Numbered from the stretch's first letter, positions 10,756-19,600 are shown. The stretch: DNA of 64,000 nt from Massilia sp. YIM B02769 (GCF_030411995.1 NZ_JASNRC010000010.1:220399-284398); one strand, 5' to 3'. Made by a program: numbers and translations. Notes: a model not told the origin generated them from the letters alone.

Positions 10756-11955
10756 ATGAAGCACCTGATCACACCTCTCGCCGCTTCCATCGTGGCCGCC
10801 TTTGCCCTCGGCGCCGCACCCGCCGCGCTGGCCGCCGGCCCAGACCTGAAGATCGCCCTCATCGCCGGCAAGACCGGCGCCCTCGAGGCCTATGCCAAGG
10901 AAACCGAGACCGGCTTCATGATGGGCCTGGAATACCTCACCGGCGGCAAGATGGAAATCAACGGGCGCAAGCTGAAGGTCATCGTCAAGGACGACCAGAG
11001 CAAGCCCGACCTCGGCCGCACCCTGCTGGCCGAAGCCTATGGCGACGACAAGGCCGACATCGCGGTCGGCACCACCTCGTCGGGCTCGGCGCTGGCGATG
11101 CTGCCGGTGGCCAAGGAATACAGGAAGGTGCTGATCATCGAACCGGCCGTGGCCGATGCGATTACCGGCGACAAGTGGAACAAGTACATCTTCCGCACCG
11201 CGCGCAGCTCGATGCAGGACGCGATGGCGGCGGCCAGCACCCTGAAGCAAGGCAGCGTCGGCTTCCTGACCCAGGACTATGCCTTCGGGCGCGACGCCAT
11301 CAAGGCCGGCAAGGAAGCGCTGGCGGCCACCGGCAGCAAGGCCAGGGTGGTGCACGAAGAGTACGCGCCAATGACCACCACCGACTTCACCGCCTCGACC
11401 CAGCGCCTGTTCGACGCCCTGAAGGACAAGCCGCAGCCGCGCGTGCTGCAGATCGTCTGGGCCGGCCCGAACCCGATGAACAAGCTGGCCGACATGAAGC
11501 CCGAGCGCTACGGCATCCACCTGGCGCCGGGCGGGAACATCCTGCCGGTCATGAAAACCTGGAAGAACTATGCCGGCACCGAAGGCACCATCTATTACTA
11601 CTACGCCTTCCCGAAGAACAAGATGAACGACTGGCTGGTGGCCGAGCACCAGAAGCGCTTCAAGGCGCCGCCCGACATGTTCACGGCCGGCGGTTTCGCA
11701 GCGGCGAGCGCGGTCCACACCGCCCTGTCGAAAGTCCCGAATGGGAACAGCGAACAGCTGGTGACGGCGATGGAAGGCATGTCCTTCGATACCCCGAAAG
11801 GCAAGATGAGCTTCCGCAAGGAAGACCACCAGGCGCTGCAATCGATGTACCACTTCCGCATCAAGAAGAACCAGGCCAACGAGTGGGACTTGCTGGAACT
11901 GGTGCGCGAGATCCCGGTCAACGACATGCCGCTGCCGGTCAAGAACAAGCGCTGA
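10756..11955 (+). CDS. ABC transporter substrate-binding protein, Liv family
   Basis: A periplasmic type-I binding protein (Peripla_BP_6 fold) of 399 residues. Residues 1-26 are a signal peptide ending ALAA; the mature protein starts GPDLKIALIAGKTGALEAYAKETETGF, the usual first strand of LivJ/LivK-like proteins, although the common GPLTG is changed to GKTGAL, hinting at an unusual ligand. Later VGTTSSGSALAM and GFLTQDYAFGRD match ligand-pocket and hinge segments. A strong AGGAG precedes the ATG. One base separates its stop from the next gene, so the five transporter genes clearly form one operon. Ligands of this family include amino acids, amides, urea and aromatic acids; I cannot name this one. 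Confidence 0.93.
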   Translation: MKHLITPLAASIVAAFALGAAPAALAAGPDLKIALIAGKTGALEAYAKETETGFMMGLEYLTGGKMEINGRKLKVIVKDDQSKPDLGRTLLAEAYGDDKADIAVGTTSSGSALAMLPVAKEYRKVLIIEPAVADAITGDKWNKYIFRTARSSMQDAMAAASTLKQGSVGFLTQDYAFGRDAIKAGKEALAATGSKARVVHEEYAPMTTTDFTASTQRLFDALKDKPQPRVLQIVWAGPNPMNKLADMKPERYGIHLAPGGNILPVMKTWKNYAGTEGTIYYYYAFPKNKMNDWLVAEHQKRFKAPPDMFTAGGFAAASAVHTALSKVPNGNSEQLVTAMEGMSFDTPKGKMSFRKEDHQALQSMYHFRIKKNQANEWDLLELVREIPVNDMPLPVKNKR

Positions 11956-11956
11956 C

Positions 11957-12751
11957 ATGGCGGCCTTGAATACGCAAGCGCCCTCGCTGTCGACGCGCGA
12001 CCTGACGATCCGCTTCGGCGGCCACGTCGCGGTCAACGCGGTGACGGCGGACTTTTATCCGGGCACGCTGACGGTGATTGTCGGTCCCAACGGGGCCGGC
12101 AAGACCACCTATTTCAACCTGGTCTCGGGCCAGCTGCCGGCCACCTCGGGCAGCGTGCTCCTGAACGGCCAGGACGTGACCAAGGCCGGCGCCGCGCGCC
12201 GCACGCGCCTGGGCATCGGGCGCGCCTTCCAGCTGACGAATTTGTTCCCCAACCTGACGGTGATGGAGAACGTGCGCCTGGCGGTGCAGAGCCGCGCGGG
12301 CCTGGGCATGAACATGTTCTCGGTCTGGTTCGGGCACAAGGAACTGATCGCGCGCGCCGAGCATTACCTCGAGCGCGTCGCCATGCTGGGCAAGCGCGAG
12401 GCGCGCGTCGGCGCGCTCTCGCACGGCGACCAGCGCAAGCTGGAAGTCGCGATCCTGCTGGCGCTGGAACCCGACATCCTGATGTTCGACGAGCCGACCG
12501 CCGGCATGAGCGTCGACGAGGTGCCGGTGGTGCTGGACCTGATCCAGTCCGTAAAGCGCGACAGCGCCAGGACGGTCTTGCTGGTCGAGCACAAGATGGA
12601 CGTGGTGCGCCAGCTCGCCGACCGCATCATCGTGCTGCACAACGGCACCTTGGTCGCGGACGGCGATCCGCATGAAGTGATGCAATCGAAGATCGTACAG
12701 GAAGCCTATCTTGGAACACCCGACACCGAACCCGCCGCCGCCCATGGCTGA
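11957..12751 (+). CDS. Liv-type ABC transporter ATP-binding protein (LivG-like)
   Basis: A 264-residue ABC ATPase. Walker A is GPNGAGKTTYFNLVSG (about residue 39), the Q-loop region is GRAFQLTNLFPNLTVMENV, the signature is degenerate (LSHGDQRKLEVA, where LSGGQ is usual but LSHGDQ is normal for LivG and UrtD proteins), and Walker B is DILMFDEPTAGMS. Followed by the H-loop VLLVEHKMD. It pairs with the next ATPase to power the two permeases. The start codon lies one base after the binding-protein stop, and the 3' end overlaps the next gene by eight bases. Confidence 0.94.
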   Translation: MAALNTQAPSLSTRDLTIRFGGHVAVNAVTADFYPGTLTVIVGPNGAGKTTYFNLVSGQLPATSGSVLLNGQDVTKAGAARRTRLGIGRAFQLTNLFPNLTVMENVRLAVQSRAGLGMNMFSVWFGHKELIARAEHYLERVAMLGKREARVGALSHGDQRKLEVAILLALEPDILMFDEPTAGMSVDEVPVVLDLIQSVKRDSARTVLLVEHKMDVVRQLADRIIVLHNGTLVADGDPHEVMQSKIVQEAYLGTPDTEPAAAHG

Positions 12752-13469
12752 ACCACTGCTCACGCTTGCGGGCGTCCACACCCACATCGGCCAGTACCAC
12801 ATCCTGCAAGGCGTGGACCTGACGGTGCCGCGCGGCGGTCTGTCGGTGCTGCTCGGCCGTAACGGCGCCGGCAAGACCACCACCCTGCGCACCATCATGG
12901 GCCTGTGGAAGGCCAGCGCCGGCAGCATCCATTTCGACGGCCAGGACATCAGCAAATTGGCCACGCCCGACATCGCCCGCCTCGGCATCGCCTACGTCCC
13001 GGAAAGCATGGCCGTGTTCTCGGACCTCAGCGTGCGTGAGAATTTGCACCTGGCGGCGCGTGGCGGTCCGATGGACATGGCGCGCGTGGAGTGGATCTTC
13101 GGCTTCTTCCCGGCCCTGAAAAAATTCTGGAACTACCCGGCGGGGAACCTCTCAGGCGGCCAGAAGCAGATGGTGGCGATCGCCCGCGCCATCGTCGAAC
13201 CGCGCAAGCTGCTGCTGGTGGACGAGCCGACCAAGGGCCTGGCCCCGAGCATCGTGCAAAGCCTGATCGCGGCCTTCCGCGAACTCAAGGAACACGAGAC
13301 CACCATCCTGCTGGTCGAGCAGAATTTCAACTTCGTGCGCTCGCTCGGCGATACCGTGAGCGTGATGGACGACGGCCGCGTGGCCCATGCCGGCACGATG
13401 GCGGCGCTGGCGAACGACGAAGCGCTGCAGCAGCGCCTGCTCGGCCTGTCGCTGGCCGCACACCAATAG
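12744..13469 (+). CDS. Liv-type ABC transporter ATP-binding protein (LivF-like)
   Basis: A 241-residue ABC ATPase of the LivF type, with Walker A GRNGAGKTTTLRTIMG, signature NLSGGQKQMVAIARAI, Walker B LLLVDEPTKGLAP and H-loop ILLVEQNFN. These are all intact. Family homology starts at MAEPLLTLAGVHTHIGQYH, so I chose the ATG at 12744, overlapping the previous gene by eight bases. A TTG at 12711 preceded by AGGAAG would add eleven proline-rich residues and cannot be excluded. It forms the heterodimeric motor with the preceding ATPase. Confidence 0.94.
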   Translation: MAEPLLTLAGVHTHIGQYHILQGVDLTVPRGGLSVLLGRNGAGKTTTLRTIMGLWKASAGSIHFDGQDISKLATPDIARLGIAYVPESMAVFSDLSVRENLHLAARGGPMDMARVEWIFGFFPALKKFWNYPAGNLSGGQKQMVAIARAIVEPRKLLLVDEPTKGLAPSIVQSLIAAFRELKEHETTILLVEQNFNFVRSLGDTVSVMDDGRVAHAGTMAALANDEALQQRLLGLSLAAHQ

Positions 13470-13479
13470 GATTCTTACG

Positions 13480-14547
13480 ATGCCTGCTACTCTTCCCCGC
13501 GCCGGCGTTGCATCATCCGCCGCATCTTCCGCCGCCCCGCCAGCGCAAGCGGCGGATGCGCCGCTCCCGAGCGCCCCGCGCGACATCGCGCCGGTGCTGC
13601 TGGTGCCCATGCTGGCCCTGCTCATGCTGCCCCTGGTCGGCAGCTTCCCCACCTGGATCACGCTCACCGTCGCCGGCCTCGCCATGGGCATGATGATCTT
13701 CATCATGGCCAGCGGCCTGACCCTGGTGTTCGGCCTGATGAACGTGCTGAACTTCGGCCATGGCGCCTTTGTCTCGGTGGGCGCGTTTGCCGCTACGTTG
13801 GTGCTGCTGCCGATGCGCGGCTGGCTCGAGATGGATTCATTGCTGGTCAACCTCGGCGTGCTGGCCCTGGCCGTGACGGTGGCGATGCTGGTCACCGCCC
13901 TGCTCGGCTGGGCCTTCGAGCGCGTGATCATCATGCCGGTGTATGGCCAGCATTTAAAACAGATCCTGATCACCATGGGCGGCATGATCGTCGCCGAGCA
14001 GCTGATCAACGTGATCTGGGGCGCCGAGACCATCCCGCTGCCGCTGCCGACCAGCCTGCGCGGCGCCATCTTCCTGGGCGACGCCGCCATCGAAAAATAC
14101 CGGCTGGTGGCCGTGATCGTCGGCCTGGTCGTGTTCGCCGCCATGTTCCTGACCCTGAACCGCACCAAGATCGGCCTCCTGATCCGCGCCGGCGTCGAAA
14201 ACGGCGAAATGGTCGAGAGCCTGGGCTACCGCATCCGCCGCCTGTTCGTCGGCGTGTTCGCGGCCGGTTCCGCGCTGGCCGGCCTGGGCGGCGTGATGTG
14301 GGGCCTGTACAAGGAAACCCTGTCGGCGGCGATGGGCGGCGAAATCATGATCATGATCTTCATCGTGATCATCATCGGCGGCCTCGGTTCGGTGGGCGGC
14401 TGCTTCATCGGCGCCCTGCTGATGGCGCTGGTAGCCAACTATGCCGGCTTCCTGGCGCCGAAGATCGCGCTGGTCTCGAACATCATCCTGATGATCGCGA
14501 TCCTGCTGTGGCGCCCGGCCGGGCTGTATTCGAAGATGCGGGGCTGA
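13480..14547 (+). CDS. Liv-type ABC transporter permease (LivH-like)
   Basis: An inner membrane permease of 355 residues with about eight to nine membrane helices. The family motif GLTLVFGLMNVLNFGHGAFVSVGA near residues 80-105 identifies the LivH branch, and GLGGVMWGLY and IIIGGLGSVGGCFIGAL are the coupling-side segments. The first 38 residues form an unusual Ala/Pro-rich cytosolic extension (ASSAASSAAPPAQAADAP) that standard LivH proteins lack. I start at the ATG at 13480, ten bases after the preceding stop, since the longer open frame runs inside that gene. It joins the LivM-like permease four bases downstream. Confidence 0.93.
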   Translation: MPATLPRAGVASSAASSAAPPAQAADAPLPSAPRDIAPVLLVPMLALLMLPLVGSFPTWITLTVAGLAMGMMIFIMASGLTLVFGLMNVLNFGHGAFVSVGAFAATLVLLPMRGWLEMDSLLVNLGVLALAVTVAMLVTALLGWAFERVIIMPVYGQHLKQILITMGGMIVAEQLINVIWGAETIPLPLPTSLRGAIFLGDAAIEKYRLVAVIVGLVVFAAMFLTLNRTKIGLLIRAGVENGEMVESLGYRIRRLFVGVFAAGSALAGLGGVMWGLYKETLSAAMGGEIMIMIFIVIIIGGLGSVGGCFIGALLMALVANYAGFLAPKIALVSNIILMIAILLWRPAGLYSKMRG

Positions 14548-14551
14548 GCGC

Positions 14552-15628
14552 ATGCTGAACACACTCCTTTCCGGCGATTTGCCGCGCAGCCGCATCCTGA
14601 GTGCCGTGCTGGTGCTGATCCTGCTGGGTCTCGCCTTTGCGCCCTTCCTCACGGCCGGCGCCCGTCCGCTGAACATGGCGGCCACGATCTGCGTGTATAT
14701 CGTGCTCGTGGCGTCCTATGACCTGCTGCTCGGCTACACCGGCATCGTCTCGTTTGCGCACACCATGTTCTACGGGATCGGCGCCTATGGCATCGGCCTC
14801 GGACTGGCATCCGTCGATGAACCGACCTGGGGCGTGGCGTTGAAGGGGCTGGGGCTGGCGCTGCTGCTGGCCCTGGTGCTGGCGTTCATCGTCGGCCTGT
14901 TCGCGCTGCGCGTGCGCGCCATCTTCTACGCCATGATCACGCTGGCGGTGGCGTCCTCGTTCGCGGTGCTGGCGTCGCAGCTGTCGGACTTCACCGGAGG
15001 CGAAGACGGCAAGACCTTCAGCGTGCCGGAAGTGCTGACGCCGGGCTTCACGCTGATCGAGAACGAGGTGTTCGGGCGCGCCATCGACGGCAAGCTGCTC
15101 ACCTATTACCTGGTGTTCTTCGGCTGCCTGCTGCTCTTCCTGTTCCTGCTGCGCCTGGTGAATTCGCCGTTCGGGCGCGTGCTGCAGGCGATCCGCGAGA
15201 ACGAGTTCCGCGCCGAGGCGCTGGGCTACCGCACCGTGGTCTACCGCATCTGGGCCAACTGCCTGGCGGCGCTGGTGGCGGTGCTGGCCGGCGCCCTGAT
15301 GGCGCTGTGGCTGCGCTATGTCGGACCCAAGACCTCGCTCGGCTTCGAGGTGATGACCGACATCCTGCTGATCGTGGTCATCGGCGGCATGGGCACGATG
15401 TACGGCGCGGTGGTGGGCGCGGCGCTGTTCATCCTGGCGCAGAACTACCTGAAGGAGCTGATGGCGCATGGATCAAGCGCGCTGGAAGGCGTGCCGCTGC
15501 TGGCCGCGGCCGTGCACCCGGACCGCTGGATGCTGTGGCTGGGCGTGCTGTTCGTACTGTCGATCTATTTCTTCCCGGTTGGGATCGTCGGCAAGCTGCG
15601 GCTGCGCAGCTACTTCGCGCAGCGCTGA
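14552..15628 (+). CDS. Liv-type ABC transporter permease (LivM-like)
   Basis: A 358-residue inner membrane permease of the LivM branch. Hydrophobic helices run throughout, with the family motif SYDLLLGYTGIVSFAHTMFYGIGAYG near residues 50-75 and the loop FGRVLQAIRENEFRAEALGY followed by IVVIGGMGTMYGAVVGA. It completes the transporter (binding protein, two ATPases, two permeases). The operon ends here: a 9-bp hairpin follows within 15 bases, then a dispersed palindromic element. Confidence 0.93.
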   Translation: MLNTLLSGDLPRSRILSAVLVLILLGLAFAPFLTAGARPLNMAATICVYIVLVASYDLLLGYTGIVSFAHTMFYGIGAYGIGLGLASVDEPTWGVALKGLGLALLLALVLAFIVGLFALRVRAIFYAMITLAVASSFAVLASQLSDFTGGEDGKTFSVPEVLTPGFTLIENEVFGRAIDGKLLTYYLVFFGCLLLFLFLLRLVNSPFGRVLQAIRENEFRAEALGYRTVVYRIWANCLAALVAVLAGALMALWLRYVGPKTSLGFEVMTDILLIVVIGGMGTMYGAVVGAALFILAQNYLKELMAHGSSALEGVPLLAAAVHPDRWMLWLGVLFVLSIYFFPVGIVGKLRLRSYFAQR

Positions 15629-15640
15629 CGCTTCCTCTTT

Positions 15641-15667
15641 GCCGCGAACATTCGCGTTCGCGGCTTT
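15641..15667 (+). terminator. Probable terminator of the Liv operon
   Basis: GCCGCGAAC and GTTCGCGGC form a perfect 9-bp stem with a six-base loop, followed by only TTT. It lies 12 bases after the last transporter stop codon. The short T-run makes it a modest rho-independent terminator. Confidence 0.65.
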
Positions 15668-15668
15668 C

Positions 15669-15797
15669 GTAGGGTGGGCACCTGTGCCCACGCTGTTTCA
15701 CCTTTCGAACACCACCATGTTCCATTATTACCGGCTTGTGTAAACCATGGTGGTTTGCATCGGTACCATACCGCGTGGACACAGGTGTCCACCCTAC
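15669..15797. repeat. Composite palindromic element (inverted pair)
   Basis: A GTAGGGTGGGCAC...GTGCCCACGC core (15669-15693) and its inverted counterpart GCGTGGACAC...GTGTCCACCCTAC (15773-15797) flank a centre that itself holds an inverted pair ACCACCATG / CATGGTGGT. The whole 129 bp could fold into one long hairpin. It occupies most of the 326-bp gap between the transporter operon and the next gene; the remainder (15798-15954) shows no clear feature beyond likely promoter sequence. Confidence 0.8.
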
Positions 15798-15954
15798 GCC
15801 CCCTCCGATTCCCCAAACCGCTGAGTTACAGCGCACCTTGAATAAAGATCAAGGTTCGCTCTTGTTCAGCTCATATGATGAACTGAACCATGGCCTCGTG
15901 TCAGCCAGGCGCGAGTTCGACGCCATCCTTCTGGCTTCGCATGAAAGCTCATCC

Positions 15955-16632
15955 ATGAACACACTCAAGTCGTATGCAGCGGCCGGCGCGCTTGCGCTGG
16001 CGACGCTCGCGCCCGGGGCCGCCAGTGCCGCCGGCGTCGAGATCCTCAACGAAGGTTTCGGCAACGTCGCCGGTCTCACAGGCTGGACCCTGGTGAACAA
16101 CAGTTCGCCGGCCGGCAGCAGCTGGTTCCAGGGCAATGCCGACGTCTTCGGTGCGCAGTCCGGCGCCGCCGATTCGTATGCCGCCGCCAGCTTCCTCGGC
16201 GCCGCCAACGGCCAGGGCGTGGTCGACAACTGGCTGATCACGCCGGTCCTCACGCTCACCGGCCTGACCAACTTCTCGTTCTACACCGCGCACGAGGCCG
16301 TACCGGGCTTTTCCGACTTCCTGGAAGTGCGCTGGGCGCCGGGCAGCAGCGGCGGCACCACCGCCTTCGGCACCCTGCTCGCCACCTTCGGCGGCGTCGG
16401 TTCGCCTTACCCGACGGACTGGACCGCCTGGAGCAGCAACCTCAACCTCCAGGGCGAAGGCCGTTTCGCGTTCCGCTACGTCGGATACGCCGATAGCCTG
16501 AACTATGTCGGTCTCGACACGGTCCGAGTAGTCACGGCGGTGCCGGAACCTTCGCTGTACGCCATGCTGGCCCTTGGCCTTGGTGCCCTGACTGTCATGC
16601 GCCGCAGGCAGGCAAACCGAGAAGCAAACTGA
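15955..16632 (+). CDS. PEP-CTERM protein with choice-of-anchor J-like domain
   Basis: A 225-residue exported protein. Signal peptide residues 1-24 (ending GAASAAG), then EILNEGFGNVAGLTGWTLVNNSSPAGSSWFQGN, VVDNWLITPVLTL and FLEVRWAP, which are typical of the choice-of-anchor J (cleaved adhesin-like) beta-sandwich. It ends with a PEP-CTERM tail: VPEPSLYAMLALGLGALTVMRRRQ. The protein is therefore expected to be processed by exosortase at the surface; a sugar-binding or adhesion role is inference from the fold. I placed the start at the ATG at 15955, where the signal peptide begins, although the frame is open to 15736. The two genes downstream are also secreted proteins and follow closely. Confidence 0.85.
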   Translation: MNTLKSYAAAGALALATLAPGAASAAGVEILNEGFGNVAGLTGWTLVNNSSPAGSSWFQGNADVFGAQSGAADSYAAASFLGAANGQGVVDNWLITPVLTLTGLTNFSFYTAHEAVPGFSDFLEVRWAPGSSGGTTAFGTLLATFGGVGSPYPTDWTAWSSNLNLQGEGRFAFRYVGYADSLNYVGLDTVRVVTAVPEPSLYAMLALGLGALTVMRRRQANREAN

Positions 16633-16660
16633 GCAGTCAAACGCGTTCCGGAGACCCACC

Positions 16661-17095
16661 ATGTCATCCAAAAAACTGTTAGCGGCGCTGCCCCTGACCG
16701 CCATCTGCTTCATGCCTCACCACGCCTCAGCCCAGGACCAGCAAGGCATGGTCGTCGTCCGCGACGCCCAGACCGGCCAGCTGCGCGCGCCGACCGCGGC
16801 CGAGTCCCGCGCGCTGGCGCCAAAGACCACCAGCGCGATGACGGCGCCGGCGCGGCCGTCGATGGTCACCCATGCGAGCGGGGCGCGCCAGGTGCGCCTG
16901 GGCGAGCGCGGCCTCGTGTATTCCGTGGTCACGCGCGACGGCGACGGCAAGCTGAGCGACGAATGCGTCCGCGGCGAAGAGGCGGCCGAGCACGCCGTCC
17001 ATGGCCACGGCCAGCACGGGCACAGCCAGGGAGCACCCACCGGGCAAGCCGAACAGGCACACGATGACAAGGAGGGTCGCCATGAAGTCCGTTAA
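16661..17095 (+). CDS. Small secreted protein, possibly post-PEP-CTERM-1 type
   Basis: A 144-residue exported protein with signal peptide ending HHASAQD. The segment GMVVVRDAQTGQLRAPTAAESRAL resembles a short domain I remember as post-PEP-CTERM-1, named for genes that follow PEP-CTERM genes; this identification is tentative but the context fits, since it lies 28 bp after a PEP-CTERM gene. The C-terminal third is rich in His, Glu and Gln (HAVHGHGQHGHSQ), which might bind metal. It overlaps the metallopeptidase gene by 14 bases, so the two are probably translated together. Function unknown; a chaperone, inhibitor or zinc donor for the peptidase are guesses. Confidence 0.7.
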   Translation: MSSKKLLAALPLTAICFMPHHASAQDQQGMVVVRDAQTGQLRAPTAAESRALAPKTTSAMTAPARPSMVTHASGARQVRLGERGLVYSVVTRDGDGKLSDECVRGEEAAEHAVHGHGQHGHSQGAPTGQAEQAHDDKEGRHEVR

Positions 17096-18527
17096 ATCCG
17101 CGCTGCGCCCGGCCGGCGCGCTGGCCGTCCTGGCCCTCGCCCTTGCCGCCTCCGGCGCCGCCGGCTTCGCCCAGGCCGCCACCATCACCATCGTCAACCA
17201 GAACGCCGCCGGCATCGGCTTCAACGATCCGACGCCGGTGGCCCCGGTGGGCGGCAACCCCGGCACCACGCTCGGCCAGCAGCGCCTGTACGCCTTCCAG
17301 CATGCGGCCAACATCTGGGGCGCCACCCTCACCAGCAATGTGCCGATCCGCATCGGCGCCTCCTTCGTGCCGCTTTCGTGCACCGCCAACAGCGCCGTGC
17401 TCGGCTCGGCCGGCGCCAACGAGATCTGGTCCGACTTCACCAACGCGCCGCGCCAGAACACCTGGTATCCGAGCGCGCTGGCCAGCAAGCTGGCCGGAGT
17501 CGACGTCGCCACGCCGGGCGAGCCGCACATCATCGCGCGCTTCAATTCGCGTCTCGGCCTGTTTGCCGATTGCCTGCCCGGCTCCGGCTTCTATCTCGGC
17601 ACCGACAACAATGCCGGCAGCCAGATCGACCTGGTCACGGTGCTGCTGCACGAAATGGCCCACGGCCTCGGCTTCCAGACCTTCACCGACGACGAAACCG
17701 GCGCCGAGATCCAGGACATCCCGTCGATCTGGGACCACTACCTGGTCGACAACCGTACCGAGCGCCTGTGGGTCGACATGACGCCCGCCGAGCGCGTGGC
17801 CTCGGCCATCAGCGGCGACGGCCTGTCGTGGAACGGCCCGATCGTCACCGCCGCCGTGCCGCAAGTGCTCGATCCGAAGTCGCGCCTGACGGTTGCCGGC
17901 AGTGCCGCCGGCAACGCGGCCGGCAACTACGAAGTCGGCGACGCCTCCTTCGGCCCGCCGCTGGGCGCCACGACCGTCAGCGGCCAGCTGATGCCGGTGG
18001 TCGAGCAGCCCGACGGCACCGGCCTGGCCTGCACCGCCCTCAACGAGCTGAACACGCTGGCGGTGCGCGGCAACATTGCCCTGGTCTCGCGCGGCAGCTG
18101 CGACTTCGTCGCCAAGGCGCGCAACGTCCAGGCGGCCGGTGCGATCGGCATGATCGTGGCCGACAATGCGCCCGGCGAAGCGACCGGCATGAGCGGCGAC
18201 GATCCGAGCATCACGATCCCATCGGTGCGCGTGACCCAGGAAGCCGGCAACACGCTGCGCGCCGCATTGCAGTCCCGTTCGCGCACCCGTTCCGGCGTGA
18301 CCGCCAGCCTCGGCATCGACCCGAACCGCCTGGCCGGCACCGACGCCCAACGCCGCATCCTGATGTACACGCCGACCACCAACGCGCCGGGCTCGTCGAC
18401 CTCGCACTACACGACCGACGCCAAGCCGAACCAGCTGATGGAGCCGTCGATTAACTCGGACCTGTCGCATACGGTGACGCCGCCACGCGACCTGACCTAT
18501 CCGCTCTTGCAGGATATTGGCTGGTAA
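17082..18527 (+). CDS. Secreted zinc metallopeptidase with PA domain
   Basis: A 481-residue exported protein. Signal peptide of about 27 residues (ending GFAQAA). The zinc-binding helix LLHEMAHGLGF supplies two His and the catalytic Glu at about residue 190, followed by a downstream SIWDHYLVD segment. A protease-associated (PA) domain occupies about residues 305-400 (NIALVSRGSCDFVAKARNVQAAGAIGMIVAD), then a C-terminal peptidase part (LMEPSINSDLSHTVTPPRDLTYPLLQDIGW) typical of secreted gluzincin-like enzymes of environmental proteobacteria. There is no PEP-CTERM tail, so it is released or retained differently from its neighbour. AAGGAGG precedes the ATG inside the preceding gene. Confidence 0.88.
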   Translation: MKSVKSALRPAGALAVLALALAASGAAGFAQAATITIVNQNAAGIGFNDPTPVAPVGGNPGTTLGQQRLYAFQHAANIWGATLTSNVPIRIGASFVPLSCTANSAVLGSAGANEIWSDFTNAPRQNTWYPSALASKLAGVDVATPGEPHIIARFNSRLGLFADCLPGSGFYLGTDNNAGSQIDLVTVLLHEMAHGLGFQTFTDDETGAEIQDIPSIWDHYLVDNRTERLWVDMTPAERVASAISGDGLSWNGPIVTAAVPQVLDPKSRLTVAGSAAGNAAGNYEVGDASFGPPLGATTVSGQLMPVVEQPDGTGLACTALNELNTLAVRGNIALVSRGSCDFVAKARNVQAAGAIGMIVADNAPGEATGMSGDDPSITIPSVRVTQEAGNTLRAALQSRSRTRSGVTASLGIDPNRLAGTDAQRRILMYTPTTNAPGSSTSHYTTDAKPNQLMEPSINSDLSHTVTPPRDLTYPLLQDIGW

Positions 18528-18656
18528 AGGTGGTTGGGGAAATTTAGCCGCTAAACTGTGCCGCTGAACGCGGCCGCGAGATGATGGTGATGCGTGCTCG
18601 CTGAACGCGGTCGCGCAAGGCTGTCAGGCGCTCGTTGAAAGCAGCAGCAACAAAAC

Positions 18657-18690
18657 AAAAGGCCGGCCACCCGAGGGCGCCGGCCTTTTT
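18657..18690. terminator. Bidirectional rho-independent terminator
   Basis: AAGGCCGGC and GCCGGCCTT form a 9-bp stem flanked by A4/T5 on both sides, so it can terminate the metallopeptidase transcript on the + strand and the convergent ppa transcript on the - strand. Confidence 0.85.
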
Positions 18691-18721
18691 CTTCCACGGC
18701 GCCAATAAGGCGCATGGGGTA

Positions 18722-19264
18722 TTACTGCTGTTTCTGCTTGGCGTTGTAAGCGTTGACGCCGTTGACGATCTCGGCTTTCGCTTCTTCCGGACCGGCCCAG
18801 CCTTCGACCTTGACCCACTTGCCTTTTTCGAGGTCCTTGTAGTGCTCGAAGAAGTGCTGGATCTGCTGCAGGCGCAGGTCTTGCAGGTCTTCCGGCTTCT
18901 GCCAGTGGCTGTAGATCGGCAAGATCTTGTCGACTGGCACAGCCAGGACCTTGGCGTCACCGCCGCCTTCGTCGGTCATCTTCAGCACGCCGATCGCGCG
19001 GCAACGCACGACCACGCCAGGGATCAGCGGGAACGGGGTGATCACCAGCACGTCGCATGGGTCGCCGTCGTCCGACAGGGTTTGCGGCACGTAGCCGTAG
19101 TTGCACGGGTAGTGCATCGCGGTGCCCATGAAGCGGTCGACGAAGATCGCGCCGGTGTCCTTGTCCACTTCGTACTTGATCGGATCGGCATTCATCGGGA
19201 TTTCGATGATGACGTTGAAATCGTTCGGCACATCGCGGCCGGCTGGGACGTTGTTCAAGCTCAT
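18722..19264 (-). CDS. ppa: Inorganic pyrophosphatase
   Basis: Hydrolyses pyrophosphate to phosphate, pulling biosynthetic reactions forward. At 180 residues it is the usual length of the soluble family I enzyme. The metal-binding signature [10 protein letters not shown] is intact, as are [17 protein letters not shown] and NYGYVPQTL near residues 30-60. The start at 19264 ([19 protein letters not shown]) is set by homology and an AAGGAA upstream; the longer frame to 19306 is unlikely. It stands alone and shares a bidirectional terminator with the convergent peptidase gene. A long composite palindromic element lies just upstream. Confidence 0.97.
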   Translation of the reverse strand: MSLNNVPAGRDVPNDFNVIIEIPMNADPIKYEVDKDTGAIFVDRFMGTAMHYPCNYGYVPQTLSDDGDPCDVLVITPFPLIPGVVVRCRAIGVLKMTDEGGGDAKVLAVPVDKILPIYSHWQKPEDLQDLRLQQIQHFFEHYKDLEKGKWVKVEGWAGPEEAKAEIVNGVNAYNAKQKQQ

Positions 19265-19387
19265 GGAGTGTTCCTTGGTTGCTGAAGATTCAATAAAGGG
19301 GAGCATTATATCGAATAGGCATCAGCTTGTCCGGGGCATGCGGGGTGTGTGGTGCGGCAATGCTCGGGAGGATGGGCGGGCGGTAGC

Positions 19388-19600
19388 GGGGCTGTTGCCT
19401 GTGGCGGCAGTGGTGTGTTGAATCCGCGTGGGCACGGGGTGCCCACCGTACGGGAAATGTTCCGGGCCACAAACCGACGCACCAACGCCGAGGTTTCATT
19501 TTCGAGGCACGCAGTGCCGAACCCGCGGCCCCAACCGTACGGTGGGCACCCCGTGCCCACGCGGATTCAATGGGCCGATAACGCGTCAGGCAACAGCCCC
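19388..19600. repeat. 213-bp composite palindromic element
   Basis: Two perfect 36-base inverted copies (19418-19453 and 19535-19570), each containing the core GCGTGGGCAC...GTGCCCACC and ending CCGTACGG, are enclosed by a further perfect 14-base inverted pair GGGGCTGTTGCCTG / CAGGCAACAGCCCC (19388-19401 and 19587-19600). The centre is about 80 bp with no gene. It fills the 375-bp gap between ppa and hemY; the rest of the gap holds only the ppa leader. The architecture resembles a MITE or BIME, but I see no transposase and no target duplication. Confidence 0.85.

Noticed and set aside
19388..19600. Insertion sequence
   Set aside because: Inverted pairs are clear but there is no transposase frame and no visible target-site duplication.
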